Of a DNA stretch of 34,147 nucleotides, positions 20,859 through 29,651 are shown piece after piece (the stretch's first letter is position 1; every line of letters begins with the position of its first letter). The translations under genes and the position numbers were made by a program. A model generated the notes under the pieces. The model did not search any database. It worked only from the letters and a program-made list of their open reading frames with translations, and was not told the origin of the DNA. Source of the stretch: Fusobacterium necrogenes (GTDB lineage: Bacteria; Fusobacteriota; Fusobacteriia; Fusobacteriales; Fusobacteriaceae); NCBI RefSeq assembly GCF_900450765.1, contig NZ_UGGU01000002.1, forward strand, positions 1 to 34,147, in the 5' to 3' direction.

Positions 20859-21315
20859 TTTTTTTCTCTCCTTTTTTTAAAAAGTATAATTTTCCTTTTA
20901 CATTACAATCATTAATATAATTTTGATCTTTTTTATGTAAACTATAACAATATCCGGTAATAATATCAAGATTAATATTTATCAAATTTGCTATTTCAAA
21001 TAAAGCACCAATTCCAATTAATTTATGATTTCTTGCTTTTTTTTCTTCTGTAGTTAGAGTAATGACAGTTTCCTTATCATGTTCTTCTATTTCTTTAAAT
21101 ATTTTTTCGCCATCATTTTTTAGAGATTCTTTTTCTAAAGGACTAACATTTTTAAATTTCAATAAATGTCCTAAAATTATATAAGTACCATATTCAATTA
21201 TGTATGTTATTTCTGCTACTAATCCAAATTTTAATAAAATTCTTGCTCTTAATTTTCTTTCGTTATTCCTCTTTTTCTGTTCCTCTATCTTCTCCTTTCT
21301 CGTCAATGTTTTCAT
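20839..21315 (-). CDS. traD: TraD-like (small) conjugal transfer accessory protein
   Basis: About 158 aa from the ATG at 21315. Basic, with RKLRARILLKFGLVAEI and KKARNHKLIGIGALFEIANL. The latter matches the R-x-R-x-x-K/R-L-I-x-x-G-A-L-x-E pattern of the small TraD of Ti-type plasmids, a relaxosome-associated protein. The frame is open back to 21384, so the start is uncertain and a longer form is possible. Overlaps the exported-protein gene in another frame, as in a compact mobilisation operon. Confidence 0.65.
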   Translation of the reverse strand: MKTLTRKEKIEEQKKRNNERKLRARILLKFGLVAEITYIIEYGTYIILGHLLKFKNVSPLEKESLKNDGEKIFKEIEEHDKETVITLTTEEKKARNHKLIGIGALFEIANLININLDIITGYCYSLHKKDQNYINDCNVKGKLYFLKKGEKKNDKKNI

Positions 21316-21565
21316 CTTCTTTTTGCTCTCTAGTAGTTTCTTCTTTAGTGTCTGATGTGTTTTGATTAAACATTTTAAAGTCATTAGAATGATCCTTTAT
21401 TTCGATTTTTATTTGATTTGAATTAGTAAAGAAAATAGACTTTCCAGTAACTGGCTCTTGTTCTTCTTGCTGAATATAATTTTCATCATAAATATCTAAA
21501 TCCTCTTCTGCATATATTAAAGAAAATAAATTAATTAAAATAATGATTAATAATAATTTTTTCAT
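21263..21565 (-). CDS. Small exported acidic protein, 100 aa
   Basis: Signal peptide MKKLLLIIILINLFSLIYAEE, then an acidic, disordered-looking C-terminus (KEETTREQKEDENIDEKGED). ATGA overlap with the relaxase stop. It also overlaps the TraD-like gene by ~50 bp or more, so either this C-terminus or the TraD-like start could be shorter. Function unknown; periplasmic location predicted. Confidence 0.68.
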   Translation of the reverse strand: MKKLLLIIILINLFSLIYAEEDLDIYDENYIQQEEQEPVTGKSIFFTNSNQIKIEIKDHSNDFKMFNQNTSDTKEETTREQKEDENIDEKGEDRGTEKEE

Positions 21566-24087
21566 AATGAAATACCCCTTTCTTTCTCTCTTTCTAATTT
21601 TATTTCAAGATTATTATATCCTCTTTCTTCTTGAGGTTGTAAAACTTCACTTAAATTAAATGATAGTTCTTTAAATTTATTAGTATTATATAATTTTCTA
21701 ATAGAATTAGGAGTTAATTTAATTCCTCTTTCTTTAATGTATTTTTTATCTTCCATTTCCTTAATAATTTGTAATTTCTTAAATGCTAAGGATCTTTCAT
21801 TATTAATAACTTTTAAATCTTTTTCTAATTTAGATAAGGATTTTTTAAAAGATGAAATAATATTTTCTTTTTTTTGATTAAAAGATTTATTATTTTTATA
21901 TCTTTGTATAATTTTTCTTTCTATTTCATAATAAGTTGATAGTTCTTTTTCTTTAGTTTTAATCTCTTTCATAATAAATGGTTTTTTCAAGAAATTAGAA
22001 GAGGTATATTCTTTTTCTAATCTTTCTTTTTCATTTTCTAAACTTTGAATAACTTTGTAATTTGATGAAAACTTACCTTTACTTACTTTATTTATAGTAA
22101 TTAAATCTATTGAAGTAAGATTTTCTTTTACTGGATCAGAAGATAACAATTCATTTATATTTGTAATGGCAGTCTTTATTTTTATTTCTTTATCATTTAA
22201 CATAGAAATATTATTTTTCTCATTAGTTCTTATTTCATTAAAAATAATATTTTTATCAACACTATTAATTTTTTCAAGATCGTTATATTTAGTTTCGATA
22301 ACATTAGAAATTATTTCTATATTTACACCAGTTAAAAATATAGACTTACTATATTTTTCAGGATTATTTTTTTCTATAAAATAATTATATAATGTTTTAT
22401 TTCTTTCTAAATCCGCCATTAAATTAATATTATCCATAATTAAGGTTTTATGACGTTCAAATGTAGGAAGTGAATTTCTTTCCTCTAATCTATTTTGTAA
22501 AATTTCATTAATAACAGATCTTTCTATTGAAGTATTATTATCTATTAAATTAGTAAGTTTATCAAGTTCTTCAATACTATGTTTTTTATTTAATTCATTG
22601 ATGATATTATTAGATTGAGTATTATTTTTTTCAATTTTTAAATTAAGTTCTTTAATGTCATTTTCTAAAACTTTTATAGATGATTCATCAGAAAATAGTC
22701 TAGCATTGATAAGGGCAGTATTTTTAGCTTTTAATTCTTCTTTGTATTTTAAAGTACTTTTAATAATACCCTCAATCTTGTAATTAGTCAGGATTTGAGT
22801 AGCTTTATAATTACTAGAAACAAGTTTAAATTCTTCTAATTTATACATTAATTCTAATGTATTTTTCTTAATGTATTTTTCTCTTATTTTAATAGCTGTA
22901 TTCTTAGTTTTTTCCTCATCAAATTCTTTCTTACTAACTGTATATTCTTTTTTATAAATATTTTTTAGATTTTCTAGGTGCATTTCTTTTTCACGAACTA
23001 AATCTCTTTTTAATTGTTCTACAATTCTATTATATTTATAAGATAATATATGAGTATCAGCTAACTCTAAAATTTTATTTTCTAAATTTGATTTTTTTCT
23101 TAGTAAAATTTCATTAGTTGGATTAGCAATTAATGATTTTTCAACTCTTCTTAATTCATAGTAATTTTTATTAAGTTCTCCTTTAGTAAGTATATTTAAA
23201 GTAAGTTTTTTAATTGCTCCCTCATCTAATTTATTTATTTCATCTAATCTCTCAATAATTTCAAATTCTTTAGGAATAATTTTTCCTTTTCTAATATTTA
23301 GTTTTCTTTCTTTTTCTTTTTTTAATTTTTTAGCTTGGTTGAAATTATCAACTTGTTTCTTCTCTTTATCAGAAAGTTTATTATATCCTACAGTCTTTAA
23401 TTTTTTTATAATTTTACCTGAAAGATTAATAGCTTTTCTTTCTAAACTTTCTGCTTTGTTTAAATCTCCTTGTTCAAGAGCTTCCTTTCTTCTTTCAGCT
23501 AAAGATCTACAGTCTACCCTTTCAGAAAAACCATTTTTTTCTAAGCTTGCATTTTGCAAAATTTCCCAAGATTTTCTAAGCTGCAATAATCTTTTTTTTG
23601 ATTGCCATATTCTATCTTTTTTGGCACCGCCTAAACTAGGATTTTTAGTATTAGCTTTTTTAAAAAATCTCTCTTTTTCTCTTTCTACATTATCTAATTT
23701 TCTTTCAGAAAACATTAAATGACAATGTAGATTTTTCTCTCCAGTTTCTTGATTAAAACTTTCATGTATAGCAAATGTATATGGGAAGTTCTCTCCAATT
23801 TCTTTTGTTACGAAATCTTTGATAAGATTAATAGCTTCTTGATGATTTAACTCATTAGGAATATTTAATTCAAACTCTCTATAAGCATTTCTATTTACTC
23901 CTTCAAATTCATCTGCTGCACACCAAAAATCAAGGGCATTATTACCACTAAATAGAGGTAAATTTCCATGCTCTTTATATATTAAATCCTCTTTATATTT
24001 GTATTTACTTTCTCTCAAAATATATGCAGCATGACTACCTGCATATCCTACTTTTCCTCTTTTATATGACAACCTATATTCAGCCAT
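21562..24087 (-). CDS. mobA: MOBQ-family relaxase (MobA/MobL type)
   Basis: 841 aa from the ATG at 24087, which has AAGGAGGTGTAAT upstream; the longer frame to 24204 runs through oriT. Relaxases nick oriT and stay bound to the 5' end of the T-strand. Visible: MAEYRLSYKRG, likely catalytic Tyr22 in SHAAYILRESKY, then LPYTF-like PYTFAIHESFN and the histidine motif NLHCHLMFSERKLD (about residues 118-131), then GGAKKDRIW as in RSF1010 MobA. Residues ~260-841 are a long Lys/Glu/Asn-rich coiled-coil tail without a recognised primase domain; they may carry the secretion signal. First gene of the minus-strand mobilisation operon. Confidence 0.93.
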   Translation of the reverse strand: MAEYRLSYKRGKVGYAGSHAAYILRESKYKYKEDLIYKEHGNLPLFSGNNALDFWCAADEFEGVNRNAYREFELNIPNELNHQEAINLIKDFVTKEIGENFPYTFAIHESFNQETGEKNLHCHLMFSERKLDNVEREKERFFKKANTKNPSLGGAKKDRIWQSKKRLLQLRKSWEILQNASLEKNGFSERVDCRSLAERRKEALEQGDLNKAESLERKAINLSGKIIKKLKTVGYNKLSDKEKKQVDNFNQAKKLKKEKERKLNIRKGKIIPKEFEIIERLDEINKLDEGAIKKLTLNILTKGELNKNYYELRRVEKSLIANPTNEILLRKKSNLENKILELADTHILSYKYNRIVEQLKRDLVREKEMHLENLKNIYKKEYTVSKKEFDEEKTKNTAIKIREKYIKKNTLELMYKLEEFKLVSSNYKATQILTNYKIEGIIKSTLKYKEELKAKNTALINARLFSDESSIKVLENDIKELNLKIEKNNTQSNNIINELNKKHSIEELDKLTNLIDNNTSIERSVINEILQNRLEERNSLPTFERHKTLIMDNINLMADLERNKTLYNYFIEKNNPEKYSKSIFLTGVNIEIISNVIETKYNDLEKINSVDKNIIFNEIRTNEKNNISMLNDKEIKIKTAITNINELLSSDPVKENLTSIDLITINKVSKGKFSSNYKVIQSLENEKERLEKEYTSSNFLKKPFIMKEIKTKEKELSTYYEIERKIIQRYKNNKSFNQKKENIISSFKKSLSKLEKDLKVINNERSLAFKKLQIIKEMEDKKYIKERGIKLTPNSIRKLYNTNKFKELSFNLSEVLQPQEERGYNNLEIKLEREKERGISL

Positions 24088-24129
24088 ATTACACCTCCTT
24101 TTTTTAAATGGCGAGAGCCTTAAAAAAAC

Positions 24130-24175
24130 ACGATTGCATATCTCTGAAAGAGATATGCGTAAGCGTGCCTTTTCT
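24130..24175 (+). other. oriT: Origin of transfer (IncQ/MOBQ type)
   Basis: A perfect inverted repeat GCATATCTCT, GAA, AGAGATATGC (24136-24158) is followed directly by GTAAGCGTGCC (24159-24169). RSF1010 and pSK41 oriTs have the same order: an inverted repeat with GAA loop and then GTAAGTGCG/CCC. By analogy the nick falls after 24167. The + strand would then be transferred, with its 5' end entering through the secretion genes first and the relaxase gene last. Confidence 0.88.
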
Positions 24176-24216
24176 ATTTTTAAAAAAAAATTGCCGAATG
24201 ACAAATTTTTTTTTAC

Positions 24217-24235
24217 TCTGTATTCTTAATACAGA
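24217..24235. promoter_or_regulatory. Perfect inverted repeat between oriT and the divergent promoters
   Basis: TCTGTATT, CTT, AATACAGA. Possible operator for the relaxase operon or relaxosome accessory site; no T-run, so not a good terminator. Confidence 0.6.
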
Positions 24236-24268
24236 AATAGAAAAGGATTTTTTATTATTTACAATAAA

Positions 24269-24297
24269 ATTATATCATAAATTATTGATTTTTTGAA
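24269..24297 (-). promoter_or_regulatory. Candidate promoter of the mobilisation operon
   Basis: Minus strand TTCAAA (24297-24292), 17 bp, TATAAT (24274-24269). It overlaps the T4SS promoter face to back, so the two may compete. The leader includes oriT. Confidence 0.55.
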
Positions 24298-24313
24298 GAA
24301 TTTATTATATAAT
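24285..24313 (+). promoter_or_regulatory. Promoter of the type IV secretion operon
   Basis: TTGATT (24285-24290), 17 bp, TATAAT (24308-24313), ~80 bp before trbC. Confidence 0.82.
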
Positions 24314-24394
24314 AGAAAAAAATATTTTACAAATATAGTATTAATTATTTGTAAAACAAATATCAAAATAACTTAGGAGGAAATAGGAGGAAAA

Positions 24395-24715
24395 ATGAAA
24401 AAAATTATTAAAAAAAATTTAAAAATTTTTCTATTATTATTAGCTATAATAGCTATATCTAGTAGTTCTTTTGCAAGTGCTACTGACTTGCCATGGGAAG
24501 GGCCATTAGATAAATTATTGAAGTCATTTACTGGGCCAGTTGCTAGAGCTGTATCGATTATAGCTGTAGTTGCTTGTGGTGGTATGGTGGCTTTTGGAGA
24601 AGCTGGATCAGCTATGAAAAGAATGTTAAATATAGTGTTTGGAATATCAATAGTTTTTGCAGCAGTTACATGGGTTCCAACTTTCTTTGGATTTACAGGA
24701 TCAGCATTATTTTAA
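24395..24715 (+). CDS. trbC: TrbC/VirB2-like pilin
   Basis: 106 aa. Major pilus subunit. A long signal peptide (cleavage near SSFASA) precedes a short polar segment and two hydrophobic helices (VARAVSIIAVVACGGMVAF, MLNIVFGISIVFAAVTWV) separated by a small loop GEAGSAMKR, the standard VirB2/TrbC layout. Starts after GGAGGAAAAATG (two AGGAGG motifs in a row). First gene of the operon; a TraF peptidase is encoded at its far end. Confidence 0.92.
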   Translation: MKKIIKKNLKIFLLLLAIIAISSSSFASATDLPWEGPLDKLLKSFTGPVARAVSIIAVVACGGMVAFGEAGSAMKRMLNIVFGISIVFAAVTWVPTFFGFTGSALF

Positions 24716-24728
24716 TAAGAGGTAAACT

Positions 24729-25424
24729 ATGGAAGATAAAAGAAGTTATATGCAAGAAGTTACACCTAAAAAAGACACTTCTTCAAATCCGTATTCAGAC
24801 TGGAATGATAGATATTTTAAATTAAATAGATCTAAAAGAAATTGGCAAATAGCTTTTTTAGTTTCAAGTATTATAACTTTATTCTCTTTAGTTATTATTT
24901 TAAAAATGTCAACACAAATTTCAGTAGTTCCATATATAATAGAAGTTGATAAGGAATTAGGGATTATTAGAAATATAGGAGATTTAAGAAATATTCATTA
25001 TCAACCAGGAGATCAAAATATTATAGCTGTACTAAATGAACATATTAAGTCTACAAGAGCAATTCCATTAGATCCTGTACGATATGGAAAAGACATTCAA
25101 GAACAATATGCTTTTTTAACAGAAGTTACTCAACAAAAATTACTTGAAAATATTGAAAAAGATAATGTACAACAAAAAATGAAAAATAGAGAGAGTAGAG
25201 ATATAAATATTACATCTATTTTAAAAATAAGAGAGAAAACATTTCAGGTAAGATGGATAGAAAAAAACTATACAGAAAATGGAAATATTTATTCTGAAAA
25301 TAATATGACAGGAATATTTACTGTTGATTTTATTAATCCAAAAGAACTAAATGAGAATATTTTAATATTAAATCCAATGGGAATTGTTATTACAGATTTT
25401 AGTATTTCTAGGGAAAATTTTTAG
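24729..25424 (+). CDS. trbF: TrbF/VirB8-like assembly factor
   Basis: 231 aa. Bitopic inner-membrane protein needed for channel assembly. NPYSDWNDRYFKLNRSKRNW before the transmembrane helix (AFLVSSIITLFSLVIIL, residues ~38-55), then a periplasmic NTF2-like domain (VPYIIEVDKELG ... VRWIEKNYTENG). Starts after AAGAGGTAAACT. An attenuator-like hairpin follows. Confidence 0.92.
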   Translation: MEDKRSYMQEVTPKKDTSSNPYSDWNDRYFKLNRSKRNWQIAFLVSSIITLFSLVIILKMSTQISVVPYIIEVDKELGIIRNIGDLRNIHYQPGDQNIIAVLNEHIKSTRAIPLDPVRYGKDIQEQYAFLTEVTQQKLLENIEKDNVQQKMKNRESRDINITSILKIREKTFQVRWIEKNYTENGNIYSENNMTGIFTVDFINPKELNENILILNPMGIVITDFSISRENF

Positions 25425-25425
25425 T

Positions 25426-25453
25426 AGTAAGGGGATTTTCCCTTACTATTTTT
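25426..25453 (+). terminator. Intrinsic terminator or attenuator between trbF and trbG
   Basis: AGTAAGGG, six bases, CCCTTACT then ATTTTTTAT. A strong hairpin inside the operon: trbC-trbF would be made in excess of the rest, which fits a pilin gene. Confidence 0.82.
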
Positions 25454-25478
25454 TATCTTATTATAAAAAGGAGAAATT

Positions 25479-26303
25479 ATGAAAAAATTAATATTATGTA
25501 CATTATTTATATTAGCAGCAAACTCATATTCAAATGAGGTTATTTATGAAGATTTTTCTTTTAAAGAGCCAGTAATTCAAACTGGATTGAAACAAGCTAA
25601 ACAAAATGTAAAAACTACTTTTGTCTATAATGAAAATGACATGTATAGAATATATGCAAGAGCCGGATTTATAACAACTATTAATCTAAATCCTGATGAA
25701 GAAGTAACATACTTAGCAGGAGGAGATACAGCAAGATGGGTAATAGATGTTGGAATGGCAGGAAGTTCACAAGGACAACACCCAATACTTGCTATTAAAC
25801 CATTTTTTCCAGGAATAAAAACTAATTTAATTGTAAGCACTAATAAAAGAACTTATCAATTCTTTTTACATAGTGCTAATGAATGGTATAATCCGACAGT
25901 AAGTTTTGTATATCCTCATGATCAACTTATGGCAAAAATAAAAGAACAAAAATTAAAAGAAGAAAGTACACCAATTAATTTAGATTCATTAAATTATAAA
26001 TATGAATGGAAAAAAACAAAAGATAGATGGTGTCCGCAACAAGTATTTGATGATGGAGAAAAAACATTCATTTTAATGCCTGAAAAAGTTGAACAAGGAG
26101 AATTACCAATATTATTAATTCGTGATGAACAAACTGGAGAGGGAGCTATCGTTAGACATAGATATAATCCTAACAATAGATTTTTTATTGTAGATAGATT
26201 ATTTGAACAGGCTATATTAAAGTTAGGTAAAAAAGAAATTGTCATAAAAAGAGAGGGTAGCTTTATTAAATCTAAAAACGATCATTACCCAGTAACTAGA
26301 TAG
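25479..26303 (+). CDS. trbG: TrbG/VirB9-like outer-core protein
   Basis: 274 aa. Periplasmic/outer-membrane core subunit. Signal peptide (LILCTLFILAANSYS), an N-terminal beta domain (TTINLNPDEEVTYLAGGDTARW, IKPFFPGIKTNLIVSTNKRTY) and a C-terminal domain with PQQVFDDGEKTFILMP and VDRLFEQAILKLGKKEI, as in TrbG/VirB9. Starts after AAAAGGAGAAATT. Confidence 0.92.
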   Translation: MKKLILCTLFILAANSYSNEVIYEDFSFKEPVIQTGLKQAKQNVKTTFVYNENDMYRIYARAGFITTINLNPDEEVTYLAGGDTARWVIDVGMAGSSQGQHPILAIKPFFPGIKTNLIVSTNKRTYQFFLHSANEWYNPTVSFVYPHDQLMAKIKEQKLKEESTPINLDSLNYKYEWKKTKDRWCPQQVFDDGEKTFILMPEKVEQGELPILLIRDEQTGEGAIVRHRYNPNNRFFIVDRLFEQAILKLGKKEIVIKREGSFIKSKNDHYPVTR

Positions 26304-26316
26304 AGGTGTTTTATAT

Positions 26317-27438
26317 ATGGGAATGTTTAAAAAAAATCAAGAGAAAAAACAAGAAGAAAATCAAGGAAATAATAAACCTAAAATTCAAGGGAAATTTTAC
26401 AATTTAAAATTAATAAAAATAATTATAACTGTAGTTGTTTTATTCATAATTTATAATATTTTTAAAACTGATAATAAGCCTAAAAAAGTTGAAACTATCA
26501 ATAATGAAGAAAAAAAAGATATGACAACAAAAACAAATCCATATCAGACAACATATGCAGATATAAAAGACATAAAGACTAATACTACTATTAATCAAAC
26601 TACTAATTCTATTACTAATAATAATTCTACTAATACTATGACAGAAGAACAAAAAGAAAAGTTAAGACAGTTAGAAGAGCAAGCAAATCAAGCTAAAAAA
26701 AGTCCTATAGCTTTTCAACTATATAATAGACAAGATACTCAAAATAATAATACACAAAATGCAAATAATTTTCCACCTGATTACGATCAAAATAGACAAA
26801 ACTCTAAAAAGAATTTTCTTTTTAACGAAGCACAAAAAGCTTTATATTCAACTTCTACAATTGTAGAAAGTATTTCTCCATATGAACTTAAAACTGGAGA
26901 TTTTTTCCCGGCAGTTGTTGAAACCGCTATGAACTCTGATATATATTCAAAAGTTATTGTTGCTAGAGTAAGTCAAAATATATATGATACAGTAACAGGG
27001 AAATACCTTTTAATACCTCAAGGAACTACTTTAACAGGAGTATATGACAGTAATATAACTTGGGGTCAAGATAGACTATTAGTTGTATGGCAACAACTAA
27101 GATTTCCAAATGGCGACATGTTAAGTCTTGATAATATGCAAGGTGTCGACATGATAGGTCAAGCAGGAATACCGGGTAAAGTAAATAATCATTTTACAAC
27201 TTTATTAAAAGGTGTATTACTATCATCAGCTATGGGAGCGGCAGCAGCTATAACAACATCAAATGATGATGATTGGAGATCTGACGCAGGAGAAGCAGCA
27301 GGACTTTCAATAATACAAATAGGAGATAAATATACTGCAAAAGCTTTAGATAGACAACCTACTATAATGATTAAAGCAGGGGATAGATTCAATGTTATGG
27401 TACATAGCAATTTAATTTTAAAACCATATAATAAGTAG
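26317..27438 (+). CDS. trbI: TrbI/VirB10-like core protein
   Basis: 373 aa. It spans both membranes in the core complex. A transmembrane helix (IIITVVVLFIIYNIF, ~residues 33-48) precedes an Asn/Thr-rich linker in place of the usual Pro-rich one, a short helix EEQKEKLRQLEEQANQAKK, then the TrbI domain with PYELKTGDFFPAVVETAMNS, LIPQGTTLTGVYDS, RLLVVWQQLRFPNGD and the C-terminal RFNVMVHSNLIL. Starts after AGAGGTG. Confidence 0.93.
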   Translation: MGMFKKNQEKKQEENQGNNKPKIQGKFYNLKLIKIIITVVVLFIIYNIFKTDNKPKKVETINNEEKKDMTTKTNPYQTTYADIKDIKTNTTINQTTNSITNNNSTNTMTEEQKEKLRQLEEQANQAKKSPIAFQLYNRQDTQNNNTQNANNFPPDYDQNRQNSKKNFLFNEAQKALYSTSTIVESISPYELKTGDFFPAVVETAMNSDIYSKVIVARVSQNIYDTVTGKYLLIPQGTTLTGVYDSNITWGQDRLLVVWQQLRFPNGDMLSLDNMQGVDMIGQAGIPGKVNNHFTTLLKGVLLSSAMGAAAAITTSNDDDWRSDAGEAAGLSIIQIGDKYTAKALDRQPTIMIKAGDRFNVMVHSNLILKPYNK

Positions 27439-27446
27439 GTGGTTAA

Positions 27447-29324
27447 ATGACTAAAAAGAAAAAAATAGCAATAATTATTTATTTATTAATGTTCCCTATT
27501 TCTATAACTTTAGCAACTCAAATTTTTGCTAAATATGTGGGATATGCTAAGGGATTAGGAGAGCCTTTATTTATAATAAATAAAATTCCTTTTTATCCTC
27601 CATTTAAAATTATTGAATGGCAAATATATAGAAATCAAGCACCTATAGCTTTTGAAAAAGCATTAACAAGTGGAGGAATAACTTTAGTAATTTTTGTATT
27701 TTTAATAGGATTCTTAACAAAGAAAAAACATGTAGAAACAAGTCACGGAGCTGCAAGTTTTGCAACACAAGATGATATAAAAAAAATGAAGTTATTACCC
27801 AAAGAAAAAGATATTTTAAAAAGCTATGATAAAGAGGGAATGACACAGATTTATAAAGAAGCTATCTATAATAATTTTCCCGATAAAATAGCAAATGAAG
27901 ATTTTAAAACTAATGGAATAGTAATAGGACAAGATGAAAAAGGAAATTATTTATATGATAATCAACCCGGTCATGTTATATTAGCAGCACAAACTGGAGC
28001 AGGAAAAGGAGTAGGATTTGTACTTCCAACATTATGGACATGGAAAGAAAGCTCAATTATAAATGACATAAAAGGGGAAAACTGGCAGCTAACTGCAGGA
28101 TATAGAAAACTATTAGGGCATAAGGTTTTAAAGTTCGACGCTACCTCATTAAATACTGTACATTTTAACCCTATGGCAGAGATAAGAAAAGGTACAGTTT
28201 ATGAATATCAAGAAGCTAAAAATATAGCTGATACTATTGTTTCCCCTGATAAAAAAACAGATAGATTTTTCGGACCAAATGGTGTGGAGTTTTTAACTGG
28301 TGTAATACTTCATGTTTTATATATGGTGAAAGAAAGAACAGCAAATTTAACTGATGTATATAGATTTTTGACTACTCCAACATTGACAGAAGAAGAAAAA
28401 TTAAAACAGATGACATGGGGAGAACATAATACAACTTCTGATACTGGATTATTTCAAAAAATTTATAACAATGTAATAACAGAAAAAGACGGAACATTAA
28501 GGCCTGATGTACACCCAATGGTTTCAGGGATTGGGAATGATATGTTAAATAGGGCAGATAATGAAAGATCAGGTATTATTTCAACTGCCAAAACTGAATT
28601 AGCTATATTTGCTGATCCAGTAATTTCAAGAGCTGTTCAATATAGTGATTTTAAAATAAAAGATTTAATGAACTATGATGTTCCAGTTGATCTATATTTT
28701 GTTACACCACCTAAAGCTATAGGAATTACAGCAACTTTAATAAAGTTGCTTATTAATCAAATTATCTTTATACTAACTGATGAAATGATAATATCTGATA
28801 GTGGACAAAATGAAAACTTCAAACATAGATTATTACTAATGATAGATGAGTTCCCTGCCATAGGGAAAATTGAACTTTTACATAAAGCTTTAGCATATGT
28901 AAGAGGATATGGAATGAAAGTAGCTTTAATTACTCAAGATTTAAAACAATTATATGAAATTTACGGAGAGAATAACTCTATTTTAAATAACTGTAAGACA
29001 CAAATTTTCTATACCCCAAGTGATGATAAAACTACAACATTTATTGAACAAAAATTAGGAAAGAAAACTGTTGAACAACAAACTAAATCATGGAAAGGTT
29101 TTAAATACTTTTCAGATTGGAACATTTCAACATCTTATGTTGGTCGTAGCTTGATGACATTTGATGAGATTCAACAATTATCAGATGAAGAAAGTTTAAT
29201 ATTTATAACTGGACAAAAACCTATTCATGGTAAAAAAATAAGATGGTATAAGGAAGAAAAGTTTAAATTAAAAGCAAAATATAAAGCACCTGAAAAAAGT
29301 GATATTATACAAGAAACAAGATAA
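27447..29324 (+). CDS. traG: TraG/VirD4 type IV coupling protein
   Basis: 625 aa. Hexameric ATPase that links relaxosome to channel and selects substrates. Two N-terminal transmembrane helices (IAIIIYLLMFPISITL, GGITLVIFVFLIGFL), Walker A AAQTGAGKGVG (~residues 176-186), Walker B LLLMIDEFPAIGK (~residues 460-472) and ALAYVRGYGMKVALITQDL. In TraG relatives the all-alpha domain and C-terminus contact substrates; here any toxins with the shared tail would be candidate clients (inference). Confidence 0.95.
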   Translation: MTKKKKIAIIIYLLMFPISITLATQIFAKYVGYAKGLGEPLFIINKIPFYPPFKIIEWQIYRNQAPIAFEKALTSGGITLVIFVFLIGFLTKKKHVETSHGAASFATQDDIKKMKLLPKEKDILKSYDKEGMTQIYKEAIYNNFPDKIANEDFKTNGIVIGQDEKGNYLYDNQPGHVILAAQTGAGKGVGFVLPTLWTWKESSIINDIKGENWQLTAGYRKLLGHKVLKFDATSLNTVHFNPMAEIRKGTVYEYQEAKNIADTIVSPDKKTDRFFGPNGVEFLTGVILHVLYMVKERTANLTDVYRFLTTPTLTEEEKLKQMTWGEHNTTSDTGLFQKIYNNVITEKDGTLRPDVHPMVSGIGNDMLNRADNERSGIISTAKTELAIFADPVISRAVQYSDFKIKDLMNYDVPVDLYFVTPPKAIGITATLIKLLINQIIFILTDEMIISDSGQNENFKHRLLLMIDEFPAIGKIELLHKALAYVRGYGMKVALITQDLKQLYEIYGENNSILNNCKTQIFYTPSDDKTTTFIEQKLGKKTVEQQTKSWKGFKYFSDWNISTSYVGRSLMTFDEIQQLSDEESLIFITGQKPIHGKKIRWYKEEKFKLKAKYKAPEKSDIIQETR

Positions 29325-29336
29325 GGAGATAGAAAA

Positions 29337-29651
29337 ATGGAAGAAAAGAAAAAATTATCAGCAATAGAGAGAGAAAAATTAAAGATGGAAAAATTACAAC
29401 AAGAAATGTCAAATTCTAGGAAAAGAATAGAAGAAGCTAAAAATAAGGAAGCTTTAAAAATATGGAAAAAAATAAAACCTTTATTATTAAAAGATGAAAT
29501 ATTAGATCAAATACAAGATCCTGAATTTGTTGAAATGATTGTTTTAGATATTCAACAAGTTTTGGAAAAATATATTCCAGTAATAGAAAGTAAACAAGAA
29601 GATAAAAAACAATTTGAAGAAGAAAACAAGGAAGATAATATAAATGAGTAA
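29337..29651 (+). CDS. Small coiled-coil protein between traG and trbB
   Basis: 104 aa. Basic N-terminal coiled coil (EREKLKMEKLQQEMSNSRKR), then a helical body (IWKKIKPLLLKDEILDQI) and an acidic tail. It starts after AAGGAGATAG and overlaps trbB by eight bases. It resembles MobC/TraC-like relaxosome accessory proteins in the coiled-coil pattern only; assignment uncertain. Confidence 0.6.
   Translation: MEEKKKLSAIEREKLKMEKLQQEMSNSRKRIEEAKNKEALKIWKKIKPLLLKDEILDQIQDPEFVEMIVLDIQQVLEKYIPVIESKQEDKKQFEEENKEDNINE

Noticed and set aside
23339-23722. Plus-strand frame inside the relaxase gene
   Set aside because: Lies entirely antisense to conserved relaxase codons, without a binding site.
24088-24204. 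Longer relaxase N-terminus
   Set aside because: This stretch runs through oriT, has no binding site, and the ATG at 24087 has AAGGAGG and the conserved MOBQ start.
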